Below, piece by piece: positions 25,800-34,600 of a DNA stretch of 64,000 nt. Made by a program: the position numbers and the translations under genes. The stretch comes from Alloboseaceae bacterium BT-24-1 (lineage in GTDB: Bacteria; Pseudomonadota; Alphaproteobacteria; Rhizobiales; Beijerinckiaceae): positions 1-64,000 of the forward strand of contig JAOYTL010000019.1 in the NCBI GenBank assembly GCA_025846845.1, written 5' to 3'. The notes under the pieces were generated by a model that worked only from the letters and a program-made list of their open reading frames with translations, had not been told where the DNA came from and ran no database searches. Each line of letters starts with the position of its first letter. Positions within the stretch are counted from its first letter, which is position 1.

Positions 25800-26141
25800 T
25801 CAGCGTTTCGTGAGGAACTCGTCTGAGAACCACTCGATGGCCGCGGAGGCGATTAGCTCCCTCGACCAACCGGCTCTCACGGCGCGATCGACCACGGAGC
25901 GCAGGGACGGGTTTAGTGCCCGCTTGGCGCCTTGCTTGCTAGCGTAGTCAAGCGGAGTTTCCGGGTCGGGCGAGGGAACAGATACCCTCTGCATGTCAGT
26001 CAGAATGTGCGCGAGGAAGTCTGGGGGGCCTATTCGCACCCAGTTCTCAACCGTCCGAATGTGGATTCGATAAGCCCGCGAAAAGCTGGCCTGGGTGTAT
26101 CCCAGCTCCCCCAGCATCGCTTTAAAGGCTGCCCCGTCCAT
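25800..26141 (-). CDS. helix-turn-helix regulator-like protein of the element
   Basis: About 113 residues. The segment MLGELGYTQASFSRAYRIHI followed by RTVENWVRIG reads as a Cro/CI-like helix-turn-helix in which recognition is followed by a Trp-containing turn (VENW). The C-terminal helices carry DRAVRAGWSRELIASAAIEW. The frame is open to 26369, but ATG 26141 starts at the conserved domain and leaves the 23-bp palindrome (26298-26320) in the divergent intergenic space; its ribosome-binding site is weak. It probably represses itself and the divergent operon starting at 26423. Confidence 0.55.
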   Translation of the reverse strand: MDGAAFKAMLGELGYTQASFSRAYRIHIRTVENWVRIGPPDFLAHILTDMQRVSVPSPDPETPLDYASKQGAKRALNPSLRSVVDRAVRAGWSRELIASAAIEWFSDEFLTKR

Positions 26142-26297
26142 CCATCGATCCGTTGCGTTGCGCAAACAGCAAGCTTCGTCCGGCACTGATAGTGTCCGAC
26201 ACGTTCCGCAGTTCTCGGGCAGACTGCAAGCGCCAGGGTTAATCAGTCCTTGCTGATCAACAACTGAGTCCTTCGGTTGCGTGAGGATTAATGCGCC

Positions 26298-26320
26298 AAT
26301 CCCACATTCAATGTGGGATT
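26298..26320. promoter_or_regulatory. perfect 23-bp palindromic operator
   Basis: AATCCCACATT and AATGTGGGATT form an exact 11-bp inverted repeat around a single C at 26309. The palindrome lies between the divergent regulator (start 26141) and operon (start 26423). Length and symmetry fit binding by a homodimeric helix-turn-helix protein. A hairpin role is less likely, as a one-base loop disfavours RNA folding. Confidence 0.75.
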
Positions 26321-26422
26321 GCATCCGGCTTACAGCAAAGCGGAGCGCGCGCTCTCCTCCACATCTCAACCCGACGACCGAACCGCTCGCTGGTGACGGT
26401 CATACAGCGCCTCGAGGACCCC

Positions 26423-26731
26423 ATGGCCTTCACCGATGCAAGAACGCGTAACCAAGCCCTGGAGAGAATCGAGCTCCTTCGGACCTTGAGCTGGGACTTG
26501 GCTGCGATTTTCGACGGCGGGATGCCCACCGCCGATCAGTTGAGAGAGGCTCCGCTTCTGCGGGACCACAAATTCACGGAGCACCAGGTGCCATGTGTAG
26601 AGGGCGTCGTTGTTGGACACCCGCTTCTGGGAGACGGCCGGAGGATCAAAACGTCCCAGATCTTCTGCGTCGATCCATCCCTGAAGTGGGTCAGGACGCT
26701 GTCCCGGTTCTACCGGCTGGAAGGTGCATAG
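26423..26731 (+). CDS. DUF6634-like small protein, first gene of the element operon
   Basis: 102 residues. After an N-terminal helix (ARTRNQALERIELLRTL), the conserved part is PVPCxVG-like: HQVPCVEGVVVGHPLLGDGR, then IKTSQIFCVD and WVRTLSRFYRLE. I associate this pattern with a family of uncharacterised proteins on alphaproteobacterial mobile elements (DUF6634, from memory). ATG 26423 has GAGG (26413-26416) upstream. It is followed 2 bp later by the next gene. Confidence 0.6.
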   Translation: MAFTDARTRNQALERIELLRTLSWDLAAIFDGGMPTADQLREAPLLRDHKFTEHQVPCVEGVVVGHPLLGDGRRIKTSQIFCVDPSLKWVRTLSRFYRLEGA

Positions 26732-26733
26732 CT

Positions 26734-27345
26734 ATGAAGTTGCGGTCGTCAAAAGCAGCTGGATCGTTCTCCTGTGCCAAGCACGGCAGTTTCGAGTTGC
26801 TCATCAATATTGAAGCTGACCCTCTCACCTACAGCTTCTGCGAGTTCGACTTCCATACCGAACTGCCTGGAGGCGAAGCAGACCAGTTCAGCGATCTCGC
26901 GGCTTACTTCCTTCGCCACCAGGCTGGCCGGTTCGTCATTTGCGCCGAGCCCCACTTGGCTCAACGCTCCCCTCAGTTGCGTGAGAGCTGGACCAAGCTC
27001 GACTCCGCGCTGGCTCAGAGGGGAACATGGCTTTTCCCGGTGGATCCAAAAAAACTGCGCAGGGAGCCCGAATGGCAGAATGCCTTGGAGCTCGCCCGCT
27101 GCGCTCAAATCGACATCGACATCGAGGACGAAGAACGGGTCCGGGAGCATATGCGGCGCGTTGGTCGGTGCACCATCCGCGAAGTGATGAAGCTCTGCCG
27201 CGCGAGCTCGGACTCATTTGACGCGATCCTGAAGCTGATCGTTTCGGGCGTCCTGGTTTGCGAGGACGAGTTCGAACTGTCGCCCCGTAGCCGTGTCGGC
27301 GCGATGTCTCCTCATTCCCAGCTTACGTCAGTCGGCTGGCTCTAG
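26734..27345 (+). CDS. element protein of unknown function with winged-helix-like C-terminus
   Basis: 203 residues. The N-terminal 100 residues contain SFELLINIEADPLTYSFCEF and a mixed alpha/beta pattern that vaguely recalls TnsA-type nuclease folds, but the expected catalytic D and QxK are not apparent. The C-terminal part (TIREVMKLCRASSDSFDAIL, then SGVLVCEDEFELSPRSRVG) looks like a winged helix. GGAAGG precedes ATG 26734. Its place after the DUF6634-like gene suggests they work together. No function is assigned. Confidence 0.55.
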   Translation: MKLRSSKAAGSFSCAKHGSFELLINIEADPLTYSFCEFDFHTELPGGEADQFSDLAAYFLRHQAGRFVICAEPHLAQRSPQLRESWTKLDSALAQRGTWLFPVDPKKLRREPEWQNALELARCAQIDIDIEDEERVREHMRRVGRCTIREVMKLCRASSDSFDAILKLIVSGVLVCEDEFELSPRSRVGAMSPHSQLTSVGWL

Positions 27346-27425
27346 CCCCCGACACCGTCCCAATTCAGTTGCGTTGCGTGGCATCGGTCATCGAGCGCGG
27401 CCGGTGCCCTTGCGGAGTGCCAAAA

Positions 27426-28355
27426 TTGAATTCCGACAATCCTGATTCCAAGCGGCCGAAGGCCGTTCACGTCTCCCTCGAAAGCCCAGACGCGCTCGGC
27501 CCCTCAATCCGGCGCCTCGCCAACAGCGATTGCATTGCCATGACCTTTCCCCGAGATGCTCTTCGGCGGGTCGCGACCTATCCCGAGATCAGTCGGCGCG
27601 GGATTTACATGCTCATCGCTCCCGTCGCTGGCGATCACGCATTCAGGGTCTATGTCGGTCAGGCGCAGAACGTCCTGCAGCGTCTTAAAAAGCACGAGCG
27701 TAGCCGGGAGTTTCCAAGATACCTCCAGGTCGCGATTATCGTCAGCACCGATGATCAGATGCGAGGCGACGTCGCTCTCTACATTGAGCAGCGGATGATC
27801 CAGGCCCTGGTGCTGAGCGACATGGTCATGGTCGAGAACCGGTCACTCCGCTTTCCAACCCTGCACAAGGACGATCACATCGTCGCAGAGCAATTTTTCC
27901 GTGATGCATTGCTCCTGCTCGGGCCGGTTGAGCCCATGGCTGCGATGGTCGCCGCGACCATTGCCAGCCAGGAACGCAGGAACACGCTGGTAGACCTGAA
28001 TGCGTCGCGGGGGCGGAGCTTCCTACAAAGCAACGTCATCTATGAGTTCCGCCGAGATGGGTGCCAGGCCTTCGCAGTTCATACGGACGGTCGCAGCATG
28101 CGTGTCCTGGCTGGGGCTACGATCGCCGACGAAGAGCACTGTTCTCTGCCGGCGCGCTGCAAGCAGCTCCGCGACCGGCTCCGCGCTGCGAAATCTTTGG
28201 TTCGCGGCCCTGAGGATGGGTGGCTGATCCTGCTCACGGATGTCGATCTCTTTTCGCAGACCGGGGCGGCTGATTTCGTCACCGGTCGTCGGACGCTGGG
28301 AACACGCCTCTGGAAGCTCGCCAATTTCACTCTCGAGGACGAAGCCGATGTCTGA
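27426..28355 (+). CDS. GIY-YIG nuclease with C-terminal DUF4357-like domain
   Basis: About 309 residues. The GIY-YIG core is visible as RRGIYMLI, then FRVYVGQAQNVLQRLKKH with the arginine of the catalytic helix, and a later E in IEQRMIQAL as metal ligand. The C-terminal 100 residues match DUF4357-type modules often fused to such nucleases: RSMRVLAGATIADEEHCSLP and LFSQTGAADFVTGRRTLGTR followed by LWK. These domains cut DNA or RNA in restriction, repair and mobile-element proteins. The start is uncertain: TTG 27426 has GGAG (27414-27417), while the frame is open to TTG 27369. It overlaps the AAA+ gene by 8 bp. Confidence 0.8.
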   Translation: MNSDNPDSKRPKAVHVSLESPDALGPSIRRLANSDCIAMTFPRDALRRVATYPEISRRGIYMLIAPVAGDHAFRVYVGQAQNVLQRLKKHERSREFPRYLQVAIIVSTDDQMRGDVALYIEQRMIQALVLSDMVMVENRSLRFPTLHKDDHIVAEQFFRDALLLLGPVEPMAAMVAATIASQERRNTLVDLNASRGRSFLQSNVIYEFRRDGCQAFAVHTDGRSMRVLAGATIADEEHCSLPARCKQLRDRLRAAKSLVRGPEDGWLILLTDVDLFSQTGAADFVTGRRTLGTRLWKLANFTLEDEADV

Positions 28356-30261
28356 GTCCGAGTTGCCAGATTTGTATCTCGACGATGACGATGAGCCCAT
28401 GGAAGAGGCTACCACAGTGCCTCGGGTCCAAAGCCTCCGTGAGCGCTATCTTTCAGGTTCCTTGAAGCCGACGGCACGCCTACCGCGATTGATGCTGTGG
28501 GCGGCCTGCAGCCCCAAGCTTCGGCGGGAGATCGACATCCGCAAGATGATGGTAGCCGTCATCGAGGTGCCATCGGCAAGCTGGTCCGACTGCTTTCTGG
28601 AAGCGGCCAAGGCCCTCTTCAGCCGCGCGGTTCTCGTGTCGGCTGACAAGGGCACCAAATCCGAAGCGTATGCGGTCAGCGACCTTGATCTGCGTCTCGC
28701 CATCTCCGCCGGGCAATCATTGGTCATCCTGAGCTCGCAAGGGATGGAGCGCATCAGCCCAGCCGTGCAGGCATCCGTTGATCACCATGTGCAGATCCCG
28801 CATCCGGACCGGGCGATAATTGGTGCCACCGTTCGTGCGACCTATGGCAACAAATCGGTCTCAGGGGTCCCAGAGTTCGTCGGACGCAATGCCCCGGCCA
28901 GCGCCATCCTGGCTGCGATCCGGCCTGGGGAGAATGCAGCCCGAGCGGTGGCGCGTTTGGTGGAGCTGGACAGGTGGTTCGCCGGGGCGACCGCTGCCCG
29001 CCTGCCGGTTGGTCCGACGCTTTCAGATCTGCATGGATACGGATCAGCCAAACTCTGGGGCTTAGAGCTCGCTGCCGACATTGCGGCTTATCGTCTAGGC
29101 CAGCTGGAATGGCCGGCCATCACCAGTGCGGCGGTCCTGCACGGACCTCCTGGGACCGGAAAGACCTTTTTTGCCGCTGCGCTAGCCCGTAGCTGCAAGA
29201 TGCCGCTCGTGGCAACCAATCTCGGAGCGATGTTCAACGCCACCCAGGGTTACATGCACAACATCGTCCGGCAGATGACGGATGCCTTCGCCGAAGCCCG
29301 TAGCAAGGCACCCAGCCTTTTGTTTATCGACGAGCTGGATTCAATACCGGATCGAGCCTCGTTGGATTCTCGCAACCGCGACTACTGGACGACGATCGTC
29401 AATCACCTCCTCAAGTTGATCGACGATGGACGCGAGGGTGTTGTGGTGCTCGGGGCTACCAACCTGATCGACCGCATCGACAGCGCGATCTTGCGGGCCG
29501 GCCGACTGGAGCGTCATTTCGAGATCGGACGTCCCGATGAGACCGAGCTCATCGGCATGCTCCGGCTTCACCTAGGTGATGATTTGCCGGATGCGGACCT
29601 GCAAACTCTGGCTCGGTTCGCGTTCGGTTTGACGGCCGCGCAAGTCGAGCTGTTGGTGAGAAACGCCAGAGGAGCGGCGCGACGTGCAGATAGAGAACTG
29701 ACGATCGGCGATCTCTTCGATCAGTTCAATCGAGGCGACCTTTCGCCTGACCTGCTGTGGAGGGTTTGCGTTCATGAGGCCGGGCACGCGGTGGCAGCTT
29801 CCGCCTTCGGGCGCCGCGTCGAACTCGTCTCGGCTCTGAGGAATGGCCCGGCGGGCGCCCGGGCTGTCTTCGCCGGCCTGGAAGATGGCGCGACGCGCGA
29901 GGACCTTGAGAACGATGTTGCGATCAGCCTAGCGGGTCTCGTAGCGGAGAAACTCATCCTTGGAGCGGCATCCACCGGCTCGCACGCGGACCTGACGGTT
30001 GCAACGCGGATGCTGGCTGCACTGCATGGATCGTTTGGGCTCGGGGCGAGCCTGGCGCGGCGGATCGAGCCCGCTCAAGCAGAGCAACTGCTGGACGAGC
30101 GTGCGTTTCGCGAGCTCATCGAAGCTGAGCTGCGGAAGATCGAAGGCTGCAGCGTGGAAATCCTGACCACCAGGCTTTCTCAGTTGCGCGCAGTCGCGGA
30201 AGCCCTGCGCATCAAGCGAGTACTCGGTGCAGCGGAGTTCGCCGAGCTCGTTGCCCGATGA
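28348..30261 (+). CDS. soluble FtsH-like AAA+ ATPase fused to an M41 zinc peptidase
   Basis: 637 residues with no membrane helices, unlike housekeeping FtsH. Residues 1-250 are an N-terminal domain of unknown type with an acidic start (DLYLDDDDEPMEE). The AAA+ module follows: Walker A GPPGTGKT (266-273), Walker B LLFIDELDS (about 324-332), sensor GATN and arginine fingers in LRAGRLERHFEIGRPD. The peptidase has the zinc motif HEAGH (about 476-480) and the third ligand aspartate in GSHADLTVAT, so it should be proteolytically active. Gene overlaps on both sides (8 bp, 4 bp) tie it to the nuclease and the antitoxin-like protein. The target protein is unknown; an ATP-dependent protease next to an antitoxin suggests regulated degradation. 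Confidence 0.88.
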   Translation: MSESELPDLYLDDDDEPMEEATTVPRVQSLRERYLSGSLKPTARLPRLMLWAACSPKLRREIDIRKMMVAVIEVPSASWSDCFLEAAKALFSRAVLVSADKGTKSEAYAVSDLDLRLAISAGQSLVILSSQGMERISPAVQASVDHHVQIPHPDRAIIGATVRATYGNKSVSGVPEFVGRNAPASAILAAIRPGENAARAVARLVELDRWFAGATAARLPVGPTLSDLHGYGSAKLWGLELAADIAAYRLGQLEWPAITSAAVLHGPPGTGKTFFAAALARSCKMPLVATNLGAMFNATQGYMHNIVRQMTDAFAEARSKAPSLLFIDELDSIPDRASLDSRNRDYWTTIVNHLLKLIDDGREGVVVLGATNLIDRIDSAILRAGRLERHFEIGRPDETELIGMLRLHLGDDLPDADLQTLARFAFGLTAAQVELLVRNARGAARRADRELTIGDLFDQFNRGDLSPDLLWRVCVHEAGHAVAASAFGRRVELVSALRNGPAGARAVFAGLEDGATREDLENDVAISLAGLVAEKLILGAASTGSHADLTVATRMLAALHGSFGLGASLARRIEPAQAEQLLDERAFRELIEAELRKIEGCSVEILTTRLSQLRAVAEALRIKRVLGAAEFAELVAR

Positions 30262-30620
30262 CCCTCCTGGAGGAGCGCGCTCTAATCCGCGCGGCCCTTC
30301 GGATCTTCCGAAACTGGAAGATCGATGATGCCCAGGCATGCCGGATTCTGGGTGAGCTCGATGTCCGTCAGATTCAGCGCTGGGAGGTTGAGGATAACGA
30401 ATCCGTGTCCGAAGCGGTCCTTGAACGGATGGCAATCGTCCTGACGATCCACGCCAGCCTCAGACGACTTTATCGCGAACCCGAGCGTGGCTACGCCTGG
30501 ATGCAGCGCCCGAATGTCGCCTTCGAGAACAGCTCGCCGATCGCGTTGATCGCCACCGGCGGCGATGAAGCCCTCTTGCGCATCAAGTTCTATCTGGACG
30601 CCGAAAGCGAGGCTTGGTGA
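30258..30620 (+). CDS. MbcA/ParS/Xre antitoxin-like protein
   Basis: 120 residues. The N-terminal half is a helix-turn-helix-like region (AQACRILGELDVRQIQRWEV) and the C-terminal half has the MbcA/ParS (DUF2384) pattern RRLYREPERGYAWMQRPN followed by SPIALIATGGDEALLRIKF. Such antitoxins normally neutralise a RES-domain toxin encoded next to them, which I do not find here. It overlaps the protease gene as ATGA. It may have been recruited as a regulator or substrate of the FtsH-like protease. Confidence 0.75.
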   Translation: MTLLEERALIRAALRIFRNWKIDDAQACRILGELDVRQIQRWEVEDNESVSEAVLERMAIVLTIHASLRRLYREPERGYAWMQRPNVAFENSSPIALIATGGDEALLRIKFYLDAESEAW

Positions 30621-30684
30621 CCCCGCGGTGCTTTCTCTGTGACGCAGCGCCAGCACCGGCATCTTTCGAAGCAACGGAGCAAGA

Positions 30685-30924
30685 ATGGCCGCCGAGAGGA
30701 GAATGGCAGTCGACGGGGAACTTCTTAGTGCCTGGCGGCATATGCCGCCTTTCGAGCTCGCCGCTGTCATAAATCGAGCCCTCGGCCTTTCTCACTCTCT
30801 GGTGGGGTCACCAGACGGATCGAATCGAGAGCGCGTGCCCCTCAACTGCATCGTCTCCTCTCTTGCGATGAAGCGTCATTCGCCGAAGGCGCGGCTCGTG
30901 GTGACGATGACGGAGCTCTGCTAG
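30685..30924 (+). CDS. small element protein, paralogue of the next gene
   Basis: 79 residues. DGELLSAWRHMPPFELAAV and SSLAMKRHSPKARLVV align with the following gene's DHELLAAWRRLGPQHLEAV and ARLAMRHFSTQLQF, so the two are tandem paralogues, this one shorter. A GGAG lies just upstream of ATG 30685. It is 64 bp behind the antitoxin-like gene and in the same direction. The family is not recognised. Confidence 0.5.
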   Translation: MAAERRMAVDGELLSAWRHMPPFELAAVINRALGLSHSLVGSPDGSNRERVPLNCIVSSLAMKRHSPKARLVVTMTELC

Positions 30925-30993
30925 CCGCTCTTCGCAAGCGGCGATGCCCGGTGACGATATCCGCAGGCAATGCGTTTTCTTGAAGGGGGCACT

Positions 30994-31431
30994 ATGAAAC
31001 TGCCGCCGGCTACGACGCTGCTTTCGAACGCTGACCACGAACTCCTTGCCGCTTGGCGCCGGCTTGGCCCGCAGCATCTTGAAGCTGTGATGGATCAGAG
31101 CGTTCGAAAAGCGGTCCTTGTTCTCGCGCGACCAATTGGTTTCGTGCCCGCGTCGATCTCAATCGAGCGCGTACTAGCGCGGCTCGCGATGAGGCATTTT
31201 TCGACACAGCTCCAGTTCGATGCGCTGTGGACAATGGTGGCGAAGGCTGCGCTCGGAGGGGACAGAGCCAGCTGGTCAATGGTCGTAATCGAGCTGGCGC
31301 AAAATTCTGGGACGGCTGATCTCGCGCTCCAATGGCACGCTCTGCGACCGCGCCCTCTTGAGGTCCGAAAGGCGAGTCTACAGGGTCGGCATCTCCTTCG
31401 GCGGAGACCGCGCCTAAAGCGCTGGTCTTGA
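30994..31431 (+). CDS. small element protein, longer paralogue of the previous gene
   Basis: 145 residues, mostly helical, with a basic C-terminal tail (RRRPRLKRW). The N-terminal half is paralogous to the preceding 79-residue protein. ATG 30994 is preceded by GAAGGGGG with good spacing; the frame opens at ATG 30970. The function is unknown; a basic tail would fit nucleic-acid binding, but that is only a suggestion. Confidence 0.55.
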   Translation: MKLPPATTLLSNADHELLAAWRRLGPQHLEAVMDQSVRKAVLVLARPIGFVPASISIERVLARLAMRHFSTQLQFDALWTMVAKAALGGDRASWSMVVIELAQNSGTADLALQWHALRPRPLEVRKASLQGRHLLRRRPRLKRWS

Positions 31432-31645
31432 TGGGCCGTTGCTAAAAGCCGCTCCGGTTGAGCCAAAATGCGTTCGCGAGAGGCTCGGTTTGGGGCACTC
31501 GGCAGAGCTCTATCCACCGAAAAGGCATATCAGAGTTGTCTCTATCTGCGGTTCTTTAAAATGCATAGCAATCTGGTCATTTAAAATTTCGTCGCCGGTC
31601 CTGACCTTCTTATCAGATTAAACTGGTTTCGGACTTAGAGATTCC

Positions 31646-34600
31646 GTGAAGACGCGTAGCAAATCCAGCCCGCAATTGAGTTTTGATTTCGACGCGGTTG
31701 TCGACAACTCGTTGGACCCGTCGGAGTACTCATGGTCATTGCGACCCTCGACAGCCCCAACCTCGGCCGACGAAGCCAGCCCGGCTTCCTTGGTCGAGGT
31801 TGGGGCTGTCGAGGGAATTCTGCTCGCTGCAAACGAAAAATCACCCGACAGGGAGTGCGCCAAAGGGACAGATGTTGAAAAGGACTCGGTGCGTCGGGAC
31901 CTTGCTATTCTCGCTCAATACGAACGGGAGCTTTGGGCAACGGGACGGCGGGTTCCGCGGCGCCAGCGCACCAAGAAGGATCAGCCCTGCTTGCGCACGA
32001 TCGCGCGTGACCTGGGGATCGGCCCTGCACGGCTAGGAGCGCCCGCTATGATGACGGCCATCGCGAAGATGGTGGAAGCTTGCGGCATCGAAACTGTTGA
32101 CGAAAGGAACTTCGCGAAGGAGATCCTGCGACGGATCGAGGATCTTGGAGATCGGCTTCGCCGCGACGGCCAGAAAATGCCTCGCAACACGATGTACCCG
32201 GACAAGCCGAACTTCACGCAAGTTGGTCGTCTGATTGATGTTGGTCTTTGGGCCCTTTCAGACCCAGCAAAGAAAAGGATCGCAGAGCTATACCTTGAGC
32301 TGGGCGTGCAGGATCCCGAGCCTACACGGGTCGGCTGGCTTCTGTCGGCTTGGGCTGATCGGGCGCGAGCGGAGGGACTCAAAGTGCCTGCTTCGCGCAG
32401 CCTGCCGACGGAGCCCCACATTCCTCTCTGCGCCGTAGCGATGAACATCTCGGCCGCCTCGCTGTATTGGCCTTCGAGCCAAGCGATCCTACGTGAATTA
32501 GGGCGCGAGCTTGGTTTTGAAATCGGCGTGACGGCAAGAGAAGCGAAGCCGCTGCCGACTCTTGTCCGGGTCCAGGAGTGGCATGAAGAAGCAAAGCGCA
32601 ACGGCCGCAGAGTGCCGCAGCATCCCTCGGCGCCCGGTCATCCGTGGTTCGAGGCCGCGTGCAACCAGATCGGAATCCATCCCAATAGTGCGCTGCAGCC
32701 GGTAGTGCGCGAGGCCATAGTGAGAGCTGGATCGGAGCTCGGCTACGAATACCTCGTTGGTCAAGTAACGAAGGATGCCCCTGTTCTCCAAGAGCTGAGG
32801 CCCAAAGCGATCGCTATGCGGGAACGCGAGGTAGAGGGGCAGTCTTCTAAGCGCGCTCAGATCGCAAATTTGAAGTCAGCGATGAATCAGCTCGCCAAGC
32901 TTAATCCAGATGGAGAGTTAGCGGACATCCGTACGCTTCTCGAAGAGGGAGCCACGATACGGGCGGGCGACGCCAAATTCCATGGCGAACTGCGCGTAAT
33001 CAAGCGCTGTCTGGAGCAAATGGTGCTTGCGGCTGAGCTGCCGCAGAACTTCTGCGAAGCTCTTCGCGAACTGAAGCGGCGCATCAACCTGCCATATTGG
33101 GTGATTTCCCGCGAGGCTGGGCTTTCGCGTTCAGCGGTGAAGGCGTGGTCGCGACGCTGCCCTTCGACAAAGCGTCGCCGCGACGTTGAAGCAGTTGAGA
33201 AGGTTCTGAAAGTCGAGCCCTTGACCCTCGTGAGTCGTATGAACGCCACATCGCAGCACTACCCGCGTATCCGCCTCTCTCATTTTCCGGAGGAAGTACA
33301 AGACAGCCTTGAGTTGCGGTCGAAGGTCAAGTCGCGCTTGGAGCCAGCCGAACGTGGGGTGCCTGACGAAGGATTTGCCGGCCGGTGTCAAGTTATTGTC
33401 GATGAAATCCGGAGCGAGACGAAGCCGCGTCGCGCATTCATAAAGTCTCCACCTTATGCGTTGCCTGAGCTCCCTCCTCAGGTCGCGCAACAGTTCAAGA
33501 TTATTCGGGACGTGGCGACTCCAGATGGAGCGAAGCGTCGACAAGCCGCGTTGGAAGATTTTTTCGACGAGAAGCTAAGTTGGGCGAAAGGAACCGCGAC
33601 GAAACATGAGAAGTTGCTCAAGTGCTTCTTCGGTTATTTGGCCAAACCTGATGGGGCACGTGAAGGTTTAAAAATCTCCGACATGACCTTGGCGCTAGTG
33701 GTTGTGCCAGCCCTCGCATTGAAGTTCCCCCCGTGGATTGAAAAGCGGCGCAACAGTATCGGTGACGGGCAGGTGGCATGTGTCGGCGACAGCATGATTT
33801 TCCGTTTGTTCGTAACTCTGTTGCGGCCTATGGGCATCCTGCGCCGGATGCCAGAACTCGCAGGGAGCCTTGGGCCTATCCCCGGCATTCTGGAACCTGA
33901 CGAGGTCGCTGACATTCTCGCAGACTGGGACGCGGCGTGCGAGAGGGCGCGCCACCGCTATAGCGCTGTAATACGCAGTTATCAGCCCGAGGATCTGGAG
34001 GATGCGGACGAAATCGCCAGCCTGATGCCTGTGCTCAATCTGAAGAATCCGAGTCAGGCAGTGACACATCTGATGCTACGTCGGATGCAAGAGACGCGTC
34101 GATTGATGGAGGTAGGTACCTTCCATTGGGCCCTTTTGGTTCGGGATGAACTCTATGTTCACGTTCAGGATCGGATGGCTCTACGGTCGGGAACGCTGCA
34201 GAAACTTGAATCTTCTTATTTCTGCGTTAGGCTAAATAAGATTGAGCTCAACATCCCGAGGGCCCATTTCAAGAACCGAAAGTCGAAGAAGGTTTGGAAG
34301 CGCGGCCGAGTATGGCACGATTTCCAACGTGATTTCGGCGATGAACTCGGCAGCCACGAGGTATTTTGGCTGTATGTCAATGTGGCGCGGCCTATCCTAG
34401 AGAAGGAGGGAAACGACGATTCAGGGACATTCTTCTTGACCCGGACAGGCAAGCCTATGCAGGCGTTCAACAACCTGGCGAACCGGCTGAGCCAAACCTT
34501 CTTGATCAACTGGCCGGACGACGACAGCGCTCGGCGCAGTTTTTGGCGGTCGCAACGCCCCCTGCAGAATCACGACTTTCGACACATTCTGGCTACGACC

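Noticed and set aside
26734..27345. TnsA-like transposon endonuclease
   Set aside because: A loose resemblance of the first half and a winged-helix-like end were noted, but the catalytic Asp and QxK of TnsA are not visible and no TnsB/TnsC/TniQ genes are present.
30258..30620. Complete RES-type toxin-antitoxin pair
   Set aside because: Only the antitoxin-like protein is seen; neither neighbour has RES-domain features.
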